Assembly: GCA_037126765.1 (NCBI GenBank)
Contig: JBBCBC010000024.1
Span: 14,419,554-14,483,553 of the forward strand
Direction: 5' to 3'
From: Stenogyne calaminthoides
Taxonomy: Eukaryota > Streptophyta > Magnoliopsida > Lamiales > Lamiaceae
Length of the DNA: 64,000 nt
The notes beneath the pieces were generated by a model, which did not search any database, had not been told where the DNA came from, and saw only the letters and a list, made by a program, of their open reading frames with translations. A program made the translations under genes and the position numbers. This document shows positions 45,223-58,500 of this stretch, one piece after another (positions within the stretch are counted from its first letter, which is position 1; every line of letters begins with the position of its first letter).

Positions 45223-46973
45223 TGTAGGTCCCGAACGGGTTTTGTGAGGGTGGAAGTCTAGAGGGGAGGGGTGAATAGACTTCCAAAACTTTTTCGTCTT
45301 GGATCGGTGTGATTTGCAGATTACCCGTCCAGTGCTTAGTGTATTAGTTTAGATCGATGTTCAATCTTCTTGAGTGCCCGAGGGCGATCGACGATATCTG
45401 TCAGTTTAACTGAGAGTGCGAAGCTTGTTTTAACCTGTGTGAAAAACCATTTTTATCAATTCAGATTCTAAAGTCAGTTTTCAACCAGCTGACTAAGGTG
45501 TCAACTTTGACGATCGGTTGCTTGGTGCGATCGAGCTTAACTTAGAATATGTATGCGCTTTTAAACTCAGTTGTGTGATAAGTGTAAAGCAATAAGAAAG
45601 CAAGTAAATGCACACAAGACTTTTTATAGTGGTTCAGACGAAACCCATCTTACGTCCACTCTTCCCTTAACACAGGGGAACCTTAACCGAACTTAATCGA
45701 GCTTACCGAGCTTAACCTGCGGGACTTATATCCCTCATGGGATGGCCGAGATGTTTATTGAGTTCACACTCTACAGATGTTTATCGAGTTCACACTCAAC
45801 CGAACTAGAAATCAGAAAGCTAGAATCCCTAGTCTTAAATCTTCCGGGAACAAACTTAACCTAACTTGCGTTTGGGTAAAAAATGTTTGAGGGTACCAAC
45901 TGGAAATCTATCCTGGTGTTTTAGGTAGCCAAAATGCTAGTGGATAGGATTTCTTGCTAAGAACAATGGGATGAACACTCTAAGAATAATCTTCAAATAT
46001 GGTGTTCTTCGAGCGGAAATTCTGAAGGCTTTTTTGCTTCTTGAGAATTTGCATTAATGATGTTGTTCTGCTTTGCTCAATTGTTCATGTGATAGTTGTT
46101 GGTGTCTTTTCCTCCCTATGTCTTCATTTGACGAGCAATCCCATTTTACAGACCTCGAAATCAAAGAGCCGTTGGAGAGCAATTTGAATTTTGGGCTATA
46201 TTAGGTAGGTTGTAGGATATGATTGTGACGTTCTCCGATTATCGGCGTGGCCGTAGGCATGATTAGCGCCGTTTTTGTCCGCAGCGTCGTATCCCGCATT
46301 GTCAGCTCTTTTTGTGCACGTATCGCTTTCTCCTTGGCTTCGCGAGGCGGCACTTCAGTAATTTGTCCGTTAGACGATTGATATTCTTTTTGTAGAAGAT
46401 TCATCTTGTCTGGTGTATATTTTTGATTGTCACCAGGTGAGAGCTGACTTGATCAGGTAACTGATCAGTCTACCTTGTTTGAGTCTTCTGATGCATATTG
46501 TCTTAGCTCAATACGCAGACTCGGCTGAATGTAGGTCTTCAGGTCTTTTGATCTTCAGGTGTCTCTGAGCCTCAGTGTATTCAGTCATACTGAGTCTTCA
46601 GGTTTGTTACTGAGTCTTCAGGTTTATCTGAGTCTTTAGGTTCATCTGAGTCTTCAGTGTCTATCTGAGTCTTCAGGTTCATCTGAGTCTTCAGGTTCAT
46701 CTGTCTTCACCTGATCTTCTGACTTCTTGTCTTCTGATTTGTTCTTAGTCTTCTGATCATCTGACCTTATCTGGGTCATCTGATACTTCGACCTGATCTA
46801 TACATATTGAGTTCCCCCTCAATATGTTACCTATCTTTTACATCAGCTATCTATACATTTCAGCTGGTCATCTTAATCTGATTCTAAGTCATCAGTCAAC
46901 TAACAGGTCTGACTGGTCCTATTACAACCTGTTTTGGAACTTCCATCAAAACTAAAATACAGATTTCCCAACA
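45223..46973 (-). repeat. 5' LTR of element C (1751 bp)
   Basis: Plus-strand ends are TGTAGGTCCCGAACGGG and TTTCCCAACA. It has a CTTCAGGTTCATCTGAGT tandem array (46530-46710), of which the left LTR holds a CAG-depleted version. Confidence 0.9.
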
Positions 46974-47302
46974 GATAATATACGAGGAACACAAGAACAC
47001 AAATTCTGTTGTTTCTAAGAATAACCAGAAAAGTGACAAACTCAAATTATGTTGATTCTCACAAGAATACCGTAAAAGAGATATTGAGATAAAACTCACA
47101 TTTTTCATTAATCAATTCAACTCCCTTTTACAATAATAAGAACACCTATTTATAATACTAAATTAACTTAGGGAACAAGAAACATAAATAAATCATAAAT
47201 ATTGTAATATCAAATCAAATCCTAAACATAAATAAATAATCTAATTATACGATAAATATAATCATAAATATCTTTCAATATCTTCATCCATATCTCCATC
47301 AC
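46974..47302 (-). repeat. Fragment of another LTR, probably copia
   Basis: On the minus strand it has a TATAAATAGG box, ATTGATTAATGAAAAATGTGAG and a pyrimidine/purine tail like the U3/R part of a copia LTR. It is wedged between C and the resumed inner solo LTR and replaces about 500 bp of that LTR. Confidence 0.4.
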
Positions 47303-48160
47303 TCACCCTAGTTGGAAACCAACCAAAACCCAAACACTTTGATTAAGTAGTTTCTGTGTGTAGTTGTTGGAGAAGTGAGAGTTGTAAAGAGTAAGTAAGC
47401 TGTTGTGTTAAGTCTGAAAACTCTAGAGAAGAAGTTAGTAAGCTGATTGTTCAGTCTGAACGCTTGTGTGTGTGTTGAGTTAGTAAGCTGTTGTAGTTCA
47501 GCCTGAAAACTCGTGGTAGAAAGTTAGTAAGCTACAGTAGTTCCGTCTGAAAGCTTAAGGTAGTAGAAGTAGTGAGTTAAGGAATTTCTCTGAGGATCAG
47601 AGAGAGTGGACGTAGGAGCTTGAGCCTCTGAACCACTATAATTGCTGTGTTGTTTGCTTTCTTCTTTGCATTATTATCTGTTGCATATATTCAAAGAAAG
47701 CATTCTGAGGTTTTCTAAAATTCAGTTGGAAACAATCCACTGGGGTTGCATTAATTTGATCACAGCCTTAACCACTGTTTCATTAAAGAAAAGATTTTCA
47801 GCAAAGTAAAACGAGTATAAACTTAGGGCCTACACATTCCGCACTCTAGATAAGCTAATATAGATAGTTGTCAAATTGATCAACTCTCATGAGTAGTCAG
47901 TAAGATTATTATCTACTCCAAGCTTATTTGAACTCTGTTGTAGAAACTCAGAATCAGTTGAGATAATCTGAAGTCTCTGAAAGCCTCTCAGTGTTATTGT
48001 CTCAGTAGACTTTGACTTAGGGCATTTTGTGCATTTTAGGACTGAAACTCAGGACAACCTGACTCTTTGATTATAATATTTTCTGAAAAAGTTAAAAATC
48101 ACTATACACGTGTATTCCCCCCCCATACACGTGTGGAACTCATTTACCCCGGGACCAACA
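47303..48160 (+). repeat. Inner solo LTR, part 2 of 2
   Basis: Resumes at TCACCCTAGTTGG, contains the tandem TAAGCTG..AGTCTGAAA units and the perfect ACACGTGT hairpin with C8 (48105-48134), and ends GGGACCAACA followed by GTAAG. Confidence 0.85.
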
Positions 48161-48165
48161 GTAAG

Positions 48166-48840
48166 CTGCAGTATAGTTCAGTCTGAAAACTCATAGTGGA
48201 AAGCTAGTAAGCTGCTGAGTTCAGTTTGAAAGCTTGTAGGGGTATAGTGGTGTGTTAAGGAATTTCTCTGAGGATCAGAGAGAGTGGACATAGGAGCTTG
48301 AGTCTCTAAACCATTATAATTTGCTGTATTGTTTGCTTTCTGTTTTGGATTATACCTGTTGCATATTTTTCACTGAAAGCATATTGTGTTTTCTGATATT
48401 CAGTTGGAATCAATCCACCGAGTTTGCATTGAATTGATCACAACCTTAGCCACTGTTTTACTAAGTGACAAAGATTTTCAGCAAAATAAAACGAGTATAA
48501 ACTTAGGGCGTACACTTTCCGCACTCTAGATAAGCTAGTATAGATAGTTGTCAAACTGATCAACTCATCTGAGTAGTCAGTAAGATTGTTATCTACTCCA
48601 AGCTTATTTGGACTCTGTTTTAAAACTCAGATCATTTGGGCTTATCTGAAGTCTCTGAAAGCCGCTCAGTGTTATTGTCTCAATAGACTTTGACTCGGAG
48701 CATCTTGTGCGTCCCAGGACTAATTCTCAGGACAACCTGACTCACTGATGACAGTTTGGTAAAAAGTTTTAAAAATCATTATACACGTGTATTCCCCCCC
48801 CCCCATACACATGTGATACTCGTTTACCCCGGGACCAACA
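48166..48840 (+). repeat. Outer solo LTR, part 3 of 3
   Basis: Starts after GTAAG, includes the hairpin with a run of C (48783-48814), and ends GGGACCAACA; TAGTA follows and matches 17493-17497. Confidence 0.88.
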
Positions 48841-48845
48841 TAGTA

Positions 48846-50220
48846 TTTTAGAATGAAATATTTAAATTAAGCTTTTACCATATGTCATATAATAAAAAAA
48901 AATCTAACAAAAGAATATTTAATAAATTAAGATTTTCGGTATAAAAATAAAAAATCTACCGAATAATAAAATACGATGACGGAAAAATCATCTTCGTCAA
49001 ACTAAATTAGATTATTGAGAAATTTAAGAAAAATCAAACTTTAATTAAATAATTTTCGTCTCGGAACGTGACGATTTAATCGTTAAAAGTTCTAAGCAAT
49101 TGATCATAATGAAGTCGTAAATTTTAATTAGCGAAACCACGAGTTTATAATACATATATGGGGTGAGATTAATACCGAGTGGTAATAAGCGTTACACTAA
49201 ATAAAAATCCTTCACTAGAATTTATTTTAACCACACGTTTATTACTTAAATTTTACTTGACTTAAAACACTTGACCTTTGGAATTGGTCTTGAGGCACAA
49301 GAATGGTTTTTAACAAAAATGGAAAAGGAAAATGGGCTCTTCCCAATTAAATCTGTCGTGACCTCCCTCTCTTGATCTTCCCCAAATGAATAATACGCCC
49401 AAGCTCTGCTAAGTTTCACTCTCTACATCTCCTTCCTTTATTCTCCAAATTCATTATCAAAGCTCATCATCACCATCGTCAAGTTTATCGTCATCATCGT
49501 CGAACTCATCATCATCAAGCTCATCATCTTCTCCAAGCAAAAGCCTTCCTCCATTCAGGAATTCCTTTTGAGGTAATTTTGAAACCCATGAGAAATAAAA
49601 AGAACACCTCCCATTTTTCCTCTCATTTCTTCATCTTGCTTACTTCCAACTCTTTTCCTTCAAATCAAAGCCAAGATCATCTTCTCCAAGCCATTAGGAA
49701 ACAGAGTCATCAGAATCTGCTAACAGAAACAGAGGAGGAGAATGACAAAGGTAACCTCCAAACACAATTCAAAATTTATGCTTGTATGATCTTCGGTGAA
49801 GTGTTTTAGTGTTTAAACGTGTTGGAAATTGCTAGTTTAGAACTCCTACGCGTTGTTTGAAATGTAGACTTCATGCTCATATTTTTTGTTTTAAAAAATT
49901 GTGCCTTTATACTGTCAAGATTTACACTCAAATATGCCAAGTTGTAACGTCAAAACTGTGCTCGACTGATTTTCGGCTATGCCGTCGAGTACTCTGTTGC
50001 CTTGAAAATTTACGCTTGAACATGGTCACTCAAAACTAAAATTTAAAAAAAAACTGCTACTCGAAATTCCTAACTACAACTTTAAAAATTCATATCTCGA
50101 GTTCTTGAAATTATTTTGAGATGAAACTAGCGGCAAGATAAACTTCATCGACTGTACTAGCTATATTCATATAAAATTTTGTGATTTTTCATCGGGTAGA
50201 ATCGGAGTTATGATTGTTAG
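48846..50220 (+). repeat. Right piece of the old TGTAACACCCC sequence
   Basis: AT-rich continuation of 17346-17497, with a CT-rich stretch and TCATCATCG-type simple repeats (49455-49530) like a transcribed LTR part, then a donor-like GAGGTAATT near 49570. Short open frames (49579-49809; 49857-50039) have no recognisable domain. It ends where element F begins. Confidence 0.35.
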
Positions 50221-51763
50221 TGTTAGTGTCCTAGAGACAATCCTTTGTGTGGACATAATACTAAGATAATATTCAGTGTTGGTTTAATATTATTGTTTAT
50301 TTAATATTAAATGTATGGCATTACACTTATTAGGATATTATGTTTGATTGTTTGCATTTGTTCTTATTTGTGTTCCCTTGAATCACTGCTCTCATTGAGT
50401 ACGTTAGAACTCAAATGACTTAAGCATGATTCTCAAACAGCCCCGATCAAGGATCATCGAGAATGGGATATCGATGATGCAATGGAGATAGGTGTGCGAT
50501 CTGCATCATACTCTTAGAGAGTGTAGTAAGATCTCACTTACCACGAGATACTAGTTATCTCATGATGGATGCACAAATACCTTAGAGGGTATTGGAATAC
50601 TCATCTGAGGAACCGTTTGATGTAGTTCCACTATATGTGTCTACGGATGTCTCGGTTAGTGGGAGCGATGTGATACTCTTTTGACTTGAGGTTAATACGC
50701 ACGACATGTGTGGAGTGATGAACTTTGACCATGACCGACGCTTACACCCTTCCATAGGTAGATATGGCTTGGATTGGGTTCATCAAGAAATGCATGTGCG
50801 TGGTAGTTGAGCTAAGAAAAGGATTCATTCCTCAAAGTGGATTTAGAGAGAATACTCATCTTCTCGTCATAATTGGATCAAAGTCATTGGCCAATGCACG
50901 TCTCCTTGGACTTTGTGACCAAGGGTGACACGAATGATCAATTAGTGATTTGAGATAAATCGATTAAGCTATTTGAATAGACACTTCATCATGTTCAAGG
51001 CTAATCGAGTATTCGTGAATGAAAGGAGGAAATCGCAATAGCCCATGTTACAGTTACAGGTAGTTACACGTTTCTCGCAACGTACCTCATATATTGAGAA
51101 TGACTGATTTATTGTCTAGGGTTCAATTAAGACCATTAGTTTGACTAATCGCTCGATATATGAGGGCCTATGGGTCACACAACAAGTAACTCCCGTATAC
51201 GGAGTAGAGTTGGTCGATTAAGTATTAAATTGGATTTTAATATTTAATTTATGGAGAATTAATAATATATTAATTTGAAATTAATTATTATTATTATTTA
51301 ATTAAATTAAATTTAATTAAATAAGAATCCCAAAATAATATTATGGAATATTATTGTAGGAATATATTTGTAGGGAAAAACATATCTATGAGATATGGTT
51401 TTCAAGATTAGGAATTATCTTCCTAATAAAGATTTGCTTAAGATATAAGCTAATCTCTCCCTACATATATGAGGTCCCGGGATTCATTATTGACTACAAC
51501 AAGAAAACCTAGTTTCTCCATAAAATCCAGGATAGGAATTTTCCTAGCAAATTCCGTCTCAGATTCAACACTAGCAGATCTGTGCAATTCTGTCTACGGG
51601 GATTACGTGGATACCATAGTTGAGAAATCTGCTATTGAAATACTGTAAGATTTCTTGTTATGTTTAATCACACTCATTTAAAGCAATTAATTGTTCGTTG
51701 TTTGTGAACTATTTATTTCCGCTGCACATGTATAACGTGTTTACGTGCTTATATATTCCAACA
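50221..51763 (+). repeat. 5' LTR of element F (about 1.54 kb)
   Basis: From TGTTAGTGTCC to TATATTCCAACA. The 3' end is certain because the PBS follows; the 5' end is chosen as the TGTTAG that best mirrors the CCAACA end. No partner is in the window. Confidence 0.75.
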
Positions 51764-51764
51764 G

Positions 51765-51776
51765 TGGTATCAGAGC
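51765..51776 (+). promoter_or_regulatory. Primer-binding site of element F
   Basis: TGGTATCAGAGC, perfect complement of initiator-Met tRNA, one base after the LTR. Confidence 0.95.
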
Positions 51777-53668
51777 TCAGGCTCTTTGTTATAATTGATT
51801 TGGTTTTAATTAATTTTTTTTATTAAAACTAAGGGGCACGGTTATATGAACCGCACCCCCCTTTCTTAGTTTAATCACTCACGCTCTATTATTACCTTCA
51901 TCCCTAACCCCAAAATTAGGGTTTCCCCTTTTGGAGAACCGCCGCTGCTTGCTACACCAGACCATGGCCGGCGGCGTTACGCCATGTACCTGGAGGCTGA
52001 CGCTAGTCGCCGCGCCTCGCGACGCGTGCGGAAACCCACGGCATCGATTTCGATATCGTTCGATTTTGAATCGATTTCGAGTCGCTGCTTTGTTCCGCCT
52101 GTTTTCACGGCGGTGCGCTGCGATCTCTTCATTTTGTCTCGTGGCGATGCGCCACTGATTCGTCCCGATTTGGATCTTTCGACGCTTGGGCATTTTTGGG
52201 ACTTGACCGGTGTGTCCGTCTCGATACGTCACAAGGCGGCGCGCCACCGGAATCGAGATGAATCAGTGGCGGCGCACCGCCGATTAGATGATGCTCTGTT
52301 TCTTTTCTTATTTCGAACCAGTTCGAACTAAGTGGCGGCGTCTCCGTGCGCACCCCTTCCGTCATCGTTCGTGCAAGGCGGCGAGTCACCCACACACGTA
52401 GCGCGGCGGTGGCGACTCGCGCCTGTTCGTCCAGACCTTGCCGCGTTGCATCGTCGCCTATTTTGACACTTTGTTGCTTGAACTGAATCTGTTTTTCTGT
52501 TTTGATTCTTGGTTCAATTAATTGGATTAATTGTTGGTTAAAACGATGATGATGAAATGATTAATTGAGGTTTTGGAAAATTTGGGAATTTTGGTCGGAT
52601 TGGATTCGATTGTGGAAAAGGGTGATGATGTAGGAGAGCTGTTTTGCAGATTTGATCTGAGACAGGCCCTCCCGTGCAAATTTTGGAAATTGCACCTGTG
52701 CCCCGGATTAAAATAAAATATATAAACATTTTGGAATTTTATTGGATTTTAATTCTGAAAAATTAAATAGTTAGTTGGACCAACATTGAATTAATTAATT
52801 GGATTAATTATATATTTTAATAATTGATTGAAATAGGTTAAATGAAATTAAAATTGGATTTTGAATTTTATTTAATGATTTTAATGATTATTAAATTCCC
52901 ACTTAAATTAACTAAATTTAAATAATTTGTTAATGTTTTAGTCCGCATTATAATTGTTTGGGTAGGCGGCACCCAATATTTGTCGGACCGTATTAATTGT
53001 TTGGGTAGACGGCACCCATGTAAGTGTTGGTCCGCATAAAATCATGTTTGGGTAGGCGGCGCCCAATAAGTGCTCAAATGTGATGTAGATAAACATGTTG
53101 GATCTCGATTAAGCAATTAATACCCCGCCTTTAAAAATGTTCCTCACTAAAATATGGTTTTTCATTAAATTGAAACGATGTCTTCCATCGAAATTAAAAG
53201 TAAACCGGGAATTTCGTTCCAATGGGTATTTAAGACCAAAGTCTTTTGCTCGGATCTACATTCAATAGGACTTTTATAGGGATACGTAGTGTCGCTGCTT
53301 GATCGTTATAAACCAACTTAACTTTTTTTTACCAGCCAAAGCAGGAAAACGAAAGTTAAGGGACATCCGATTGAACTAGGTTCAATCAACTAGGGGTTGC
53401 AGTTTAACAATTGGTTTGGAGACCTACCAGTTCTGCTATTATAGTATTCAGCCAAAGCTGGGATTATGATAGTAGGAATGTGGATCCTAGTCCATTATGA
53501 TTTATATTGGATATAAATTCGTATTCTTCCGATGAGGTCGCTGAATTTTTGAAAATAATGGAGACTAAATACACTTAAAAGGCCACGTTTATTTTGATTG
53601 CTGAATATTGATCATAGGAGTTATGTGTTTTAATTCCCGTTTTATTTTATTTCTCTAGGATTGTTGAA
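51777..53668 (+). other. Long untranslated leader of element F with GC-rich island
   Basis: About 1.9 kb between PBS and gag. 51880-52460 is markedly GC-rich (GGCGGCG, GCGACGCG words) in an otherwise AT-rich region. It is open in several frames on both strands, as GC-rich DNA tends to be, with no recognisable domain. AT-rich sequence, three tandem units (52941-53073) and more AT-rich sequence follow. Confidence 0.6.
52941..53073 (+). repeat. Three 45-bp tandem repeats in the F leader
   Basis: Units starting at about 52941, 52986 and 53030 share GTCCGCAT..TTGTTTGGGTAGGCGGC and ACCCAAT. Each holds the small hairpin GGGTAGGCGGCACCC. Confidence 0.75.
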
Positions 53669-53827
53669 ATGAATAACTTATCATTGAGAAGCGTTTTGGA
53701 AATGAACAAATTGGCTGGGCCAAACTTTCTCGACTGGCACCGAAACGTTCGTTTGGTGCTCAGGCAAGAAAAGATTGAGTACGTGTTGGACATGCCAATC
53801 CCTGCTACCCTTGAGGCTGGTACTGAA
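53669..53827 (+). pseudogene. gag of element F, N-terminal piece
   Basis: ATG 53669 begins a copia gag (MNNLSLRSVLEMNKLAGPNF; WHRNVRLVLRQEKIEYVLDM). After 53 codons G is inserted; codons beyond 53827 belong to G. The frame picks up at 62772. Confidence 0.88.
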
Positions 53828-55462
53828 TGTTGGGGAATAATTTGCCCGGATCTATTCGGGATGAATATTTAAATACAAATTTAATTCTAACAATTATTAC
53901 TATCATGAATTAACAAAAGGAAAAAATAAACTTTGTTGCACCACTTTCGTGGATTTGCTAATTTTTCCAGCACATGGAATTACACATGGGAATGAAAGAA
54001 TCATCCCCTATTTATAGATGGGTGATGGGCGATTTTTGGGGTAGAAAAACAATGTGGGAAAATCTTTTCTTGATCTCCAAGAAATCTTGAATATATCTCC
54101 TATATTCTTTTCCCCATAATTAAAATATTCCACAAAAATCCCACCTCATCATATCATGGTATTTTCGAAAAAAGAGGGACCAAGAATCCAAGATTTGGAT
54201 CTTCTTGAATTTATGAGATATTCTTGTATTTCAAGAAATACATATCTTCCATAATATCTTTTCAAGAAAATCAAGAAAATCTTTCTTTCCCCTTTTTCTT
54301 CAAAATTTTCGAAACCTCTTATATGAATAACCAAGTGGGAGATTTCTTGAATTTAATGAGATAATCTTGTATTCCAAGAATACATATCTTCATTCCATAA
54401 TAAAATTCAAAGAAAATCTTTCTCCCCTTTTATCCATAATTTTCGAAAAATACAAGGAAAAATAGGCAATAAATTTATTTTATTTTTAAACACCTTTTTC
54501 AGTTATTGGACTTTATCTTGGGCTACTTGGGGGGCCTTTAGGAGAATTAAGATTGGACCTTCCAATGGATCTTGAATTATCAATATTGAGCCACAATATT
54601 ATTCAAACCCATAAATATTAATTAATCCCACTACATAATTAATATTGCACTATCCATCTTAACCCATATTACAGTTAATATGACTCCCTGTTATTATTTC
54701 CCATGTTTAAGATTATCTAGTCCATTAATTAATTCAAGCCACTGAAATAGCTTTCCATTAATTAATATCTTTTATCCTTGGTAAAGGAAAGGTTCAACAT
54801 TATTATCCGTACCGGAAACTAGTTCCACTTGCAAGATTTGGTATGATAAAATTTATGAACCTCCCAAGGGGGCAAATCGAACAAGCGTACTTGCACACGA
54901 TTCTCCGTATTAAATATTAGCAATCGCATGTGACCAATAATATTGCCCAAGATATAGGGTATTGAATCTCACTGATTCTCTTCCCATAATAAGTCAAAGC
55001 AATATTTAATAACCACACACAATCATATTTAAGGGACGAAGATTAAGAAACAACTAACCACTGAGGTCTAATTCTTCCTAGTTCAGTTATGAAGAATTTA
55101 TCCTCCTGTAGGTCCTCTTCAATGCATCAGTCATGCACTAGTGAAATCTCTTGGTCAAGACAAACCAACCTGAGCCTTACACTACAACCTTTCATGATGG
55201 ATTGTTCATTTCCATCTAGGTCGTGAATGGTGTACTTTTAGTTACAAGGAACTGTTAATTTAATCTTCTGTGATCTTGGTATCACTAAATTAACTACAAT
55301 GTAACACGTCTATTTAATGAACAAAGTTATGCAAAGAAATATATGTAACATTCGATGATATTTAAATCATCGATGATAAACAATTTATTTCAAGAAATAA
55401 GTCCGAAATTCGCTAGTCGATTATACAAAGTAAAAACATACTTTCCAAAGATAATCCCAATA
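53828..55462 (-). repeat. 3' LTR of element G with internal deletion
   Basis: Plus-strand ends TGTTGGGGAATAATTT and ATAATCCCAATA (usual CCCAACA changed by one base). Against the partner LTR it lacks the equivalent of 61023-61233, between two AATTAAC direct repeats. Confidence 0.92.
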
Positions 55463-55473
55463 ATCTCCCCACT
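55463..55473 (-). promoter_or_regulatory. Polypurine tract of element G
   Basis: Minus strand AGTGGGGAGAT directly abuts the 3' LTR. Confidence 0.8.
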
Positions 55474-55599
55474 TATACTCAAAGTCCGCTTTTAATTATA
55501 CATCAAGATGTCTCGTGTAGTTCCTACACGTGACATCAAATGTCACCTACACGAACCTAATAATGTCTCCCACTTATACTCAAAGCAGATTAAACGGTC

Positions 55600-58500
55600 T
55601 TGACACCCATTCCTTTCACATGTCTTTTCGAATGTATTCTAAGGCAGTCCCTTTGTGAATGGATCAGCTAGGTTGTCTTTCGACACAATCTTTTCCACCT
55701 CTATATCTCCTCTCTTAACGATTTCTCGTATAAGATGTCTTTCCTTCAGTGTGCTTGTTTGACTCGTGGACTCTTGGTTCTCTTGAATTTGCAACTGCCC
55801 CTAGCAAATATTGCTAGACAAATTCGAAACTCCATCCAAGTCCACTAAGAAGGTCTAGAGCCAAACCGTTCTTTTCACTACTTCACAAGCAAAACTTACT
55901 TCCGGCCCATGGTTGAGTCAGTGATGCATTTCTACTTCACACTCATCCATTTCATGGCTACACTTCCCAAATTAAAGCACACTAACTGAGGCAGATAATT
56001 TCTGGAATCTATGTCTGATTGGAAATCCGAGTCCGTGTAGCCGATGGGGATTAGACTATCTGACTGATAAACCAACATTCTATCTCGAGTTCTTTTCAGA
56101 TACTTCAGAATGTTTTTAACAGCCGTCCAATGTTCCTTCCCCGGGTTACTCTGATATCTTGCCACCATGCCAACGACAAAGCAAATATCCGGTCTCGTAC
56201 ACAACATTGCATACATAAGGCTTCCGACAACCGAAGCATAAGGAATGCCTCTCATGTCATCTATCTCCTTTTGTGTCTTAGGGCACATTTTCTTGGATAG
56301 ATGGATTCCATGCCTGAAAGGTACGAAGCCTTTCTTGGAATCTGCATCTTTGAATCGTTTCAAGACGATGTCTATGTATGAAGCTTGCGATAAGCCTATC
56401 ATCATTTTCTTGCGATCTCGAAAGTGATCTTGATCCCAAGGATGTGCCCGGCTTCCCTAAGTCCTTCATATCAAACCTGCTTTTGAAAGCCATGCCCTTA
56501 CGTCTGATAACACCTTTACATCGTTTCCGATGAGCAGAATGTCATCTACGTACAATACTAAGAATACCAATGCAGTTCCGATACGCTTTTTATACACACA
56601 ACTCTCAAACTCGTTTTGATCAAACCCGTAAGACTTTATAACATGATCAAAACATTGGTTCCAAGCTTTGGATGCCTGTTTGAGTCCGTAAATGGACTTC
56701 ATGAGCTTACAAACAAGGTGTTCTTGGCCCTTTTCAATGAAGCCTTGGGGTTGTTGCATATAGATTTCCTCATCAAGACTTCCGTTAAGGAAAGCTGTCT
56801 AGACATCCATTTGCCAGATTTCAAAATCGAGATGCGCAACTATCGACAAGAGAATCCGGATGGACTTGAGCATTGCTACAGGTGAGAAGGTTTCCTCATA
56901 ATCGATCCCTTCTTTTTGAGTATAACCTTTAGCCACAAGCCATGCCTTGAAGGTTTCCACCTTCCCGTCCGGTCTCCTCTTTCTCTTGTATACCCACTTG
57001 CAACCAATGGGTTTGAACCCATTAAGTGGTTCGACTAGCTCCCACACTCTGTTATGATCCATTGACCCCATTTCTGCTTTCATTACCTTTTGCCAAGAAA
57101 CCGCATCCTTATCTTGGATTGCCTCATCGTAAGTCCATGGGTCTGATTCATCTTGTTCGGGAATCAAGTCCGAGGACTCTCCTATCCCCATGAATCTCTC
57201 GGGCTGTCTCACAACCCTCCCACTACGACGAGGCTCCGGTTGTGAAAGTGTCGTTTGGTATATCATCTTGTACAGTTGGCAATGAGGTTAGCCCCCTTAG
57301 CTCACTTAAGGTAATCTCACTTCTGGGTCTTCTTTCGTTCATATAGTCTTCCTTCAAAAATCTAAAGTGGGTGCTTATGACCACCTTTTGATCTTTCGGA
57401 CCATAAAACATACACCCTTTTGTTCCCTCGGGGTATCCTATAAACAACCTTAATTCTGATCGAGGATCCAATTTCCCGGCTTCCTTGTCCAACACGTAGG
57501 TCGGACACCCCCAAATTCTCATGTGTCTCATACTAGGCTTGATCCCGGTCCACAATTCTTTGGGAGTTTTGGGAACCGATTTGGATGGCACCAAGTTCAG
57601 AATGTAAGCCGCTGTTTCCAAGGCATAACCCCAGAACGACTTGGGAAGATCCGCATAACACATCATTGATCTAACCATTTCCAAAAGTGTTCTGTTTCTT
57701 CGCTCTGCAACCCCGTTTTGTTAAGGGGTTCCGGGTGCAGTCAGCTGGGATGCAATCCCTTCATCCGACAAGTAGTTCAAAAACTCATCGCTGAGGTACT
57801 CGCCTCCACGATCGGATCGTAGAGACTTGATACGTTTTTCCCTATGATTCTCTGCTTGAGCCTTAAATTCTTTGAATTTCTCAAAGGTCTCAGATTTATG
57901 CTTCATAAGGAAAATATAACCGTACCTCGAGTAGTCATCAATAAAAGTGATGAAATACTCGTAACCTCCTCTTGCCATGGTTGACATTGGACCACATACG
58001 TCTGTGTGAACGATTTCTTACACTTCTTTGGCTCTATTCCCCTTGGCTTCGAATGCCCTCTTGGTCATTTTACCCTCCAAACATGATTCGCAGGTTGGAA
58101 TCCGTTCAACTTGGAAAGACTCTAGTGAACCGTCTTTCACCAACCTTTGGATCCTATTTGGATTAATATGTCCCAATCTTAGATGCCATAGAAGTGTTTT
58201 ATTCACGTCTGATGAACGTTTTCTTTTACCGGAAACAGTTGATGTGTTATAGGATGCATTTCGTGAGTGGTGTGCACAGTTAATTGTATAGAGATTACTT
58301 GAACAATGTCCCATAACAGATACACTCATCATTTCAAGAAATGATGTCATTCATATTAGAAGAAACTTAGTGTCCTTTAATAGAATTTTAGAAACTGAAA
58401 GTGAATTCTTTCTAAAACTGGGAACATAAAGATAATCTCTTAAAAAAACTTTATCTTCAAAAGACAGGTGCACTTCTCCCACTGCTTTAACCACTACTCA

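Larger units (their letters stand above)
20895..46973 (-). mobile_element. Sirevirus-type retrotransposon C, interrupted by B
   Basis: Minus-strand element of about 15.4 kb without B. In order it has the 5' LTR (45223-46973), PBS, gag, pol, an opposite-strand gene-like cassette, the env-like gene, a polypurine tract and the 3' LTR (20895-22627). The left LTR lacks its last 22 bases or so, so no target duplication can be read; GATAA follows the intact right end. Gag and pol are recognisable throughout but frameshifted. Confidence 0.9.

Noticed and set aside
51879..52331. Long open frames on both strands in the F leader
   Set aside because: They overlap in several frames within a GC-rich block and show no domain; open length is explained by base composition.
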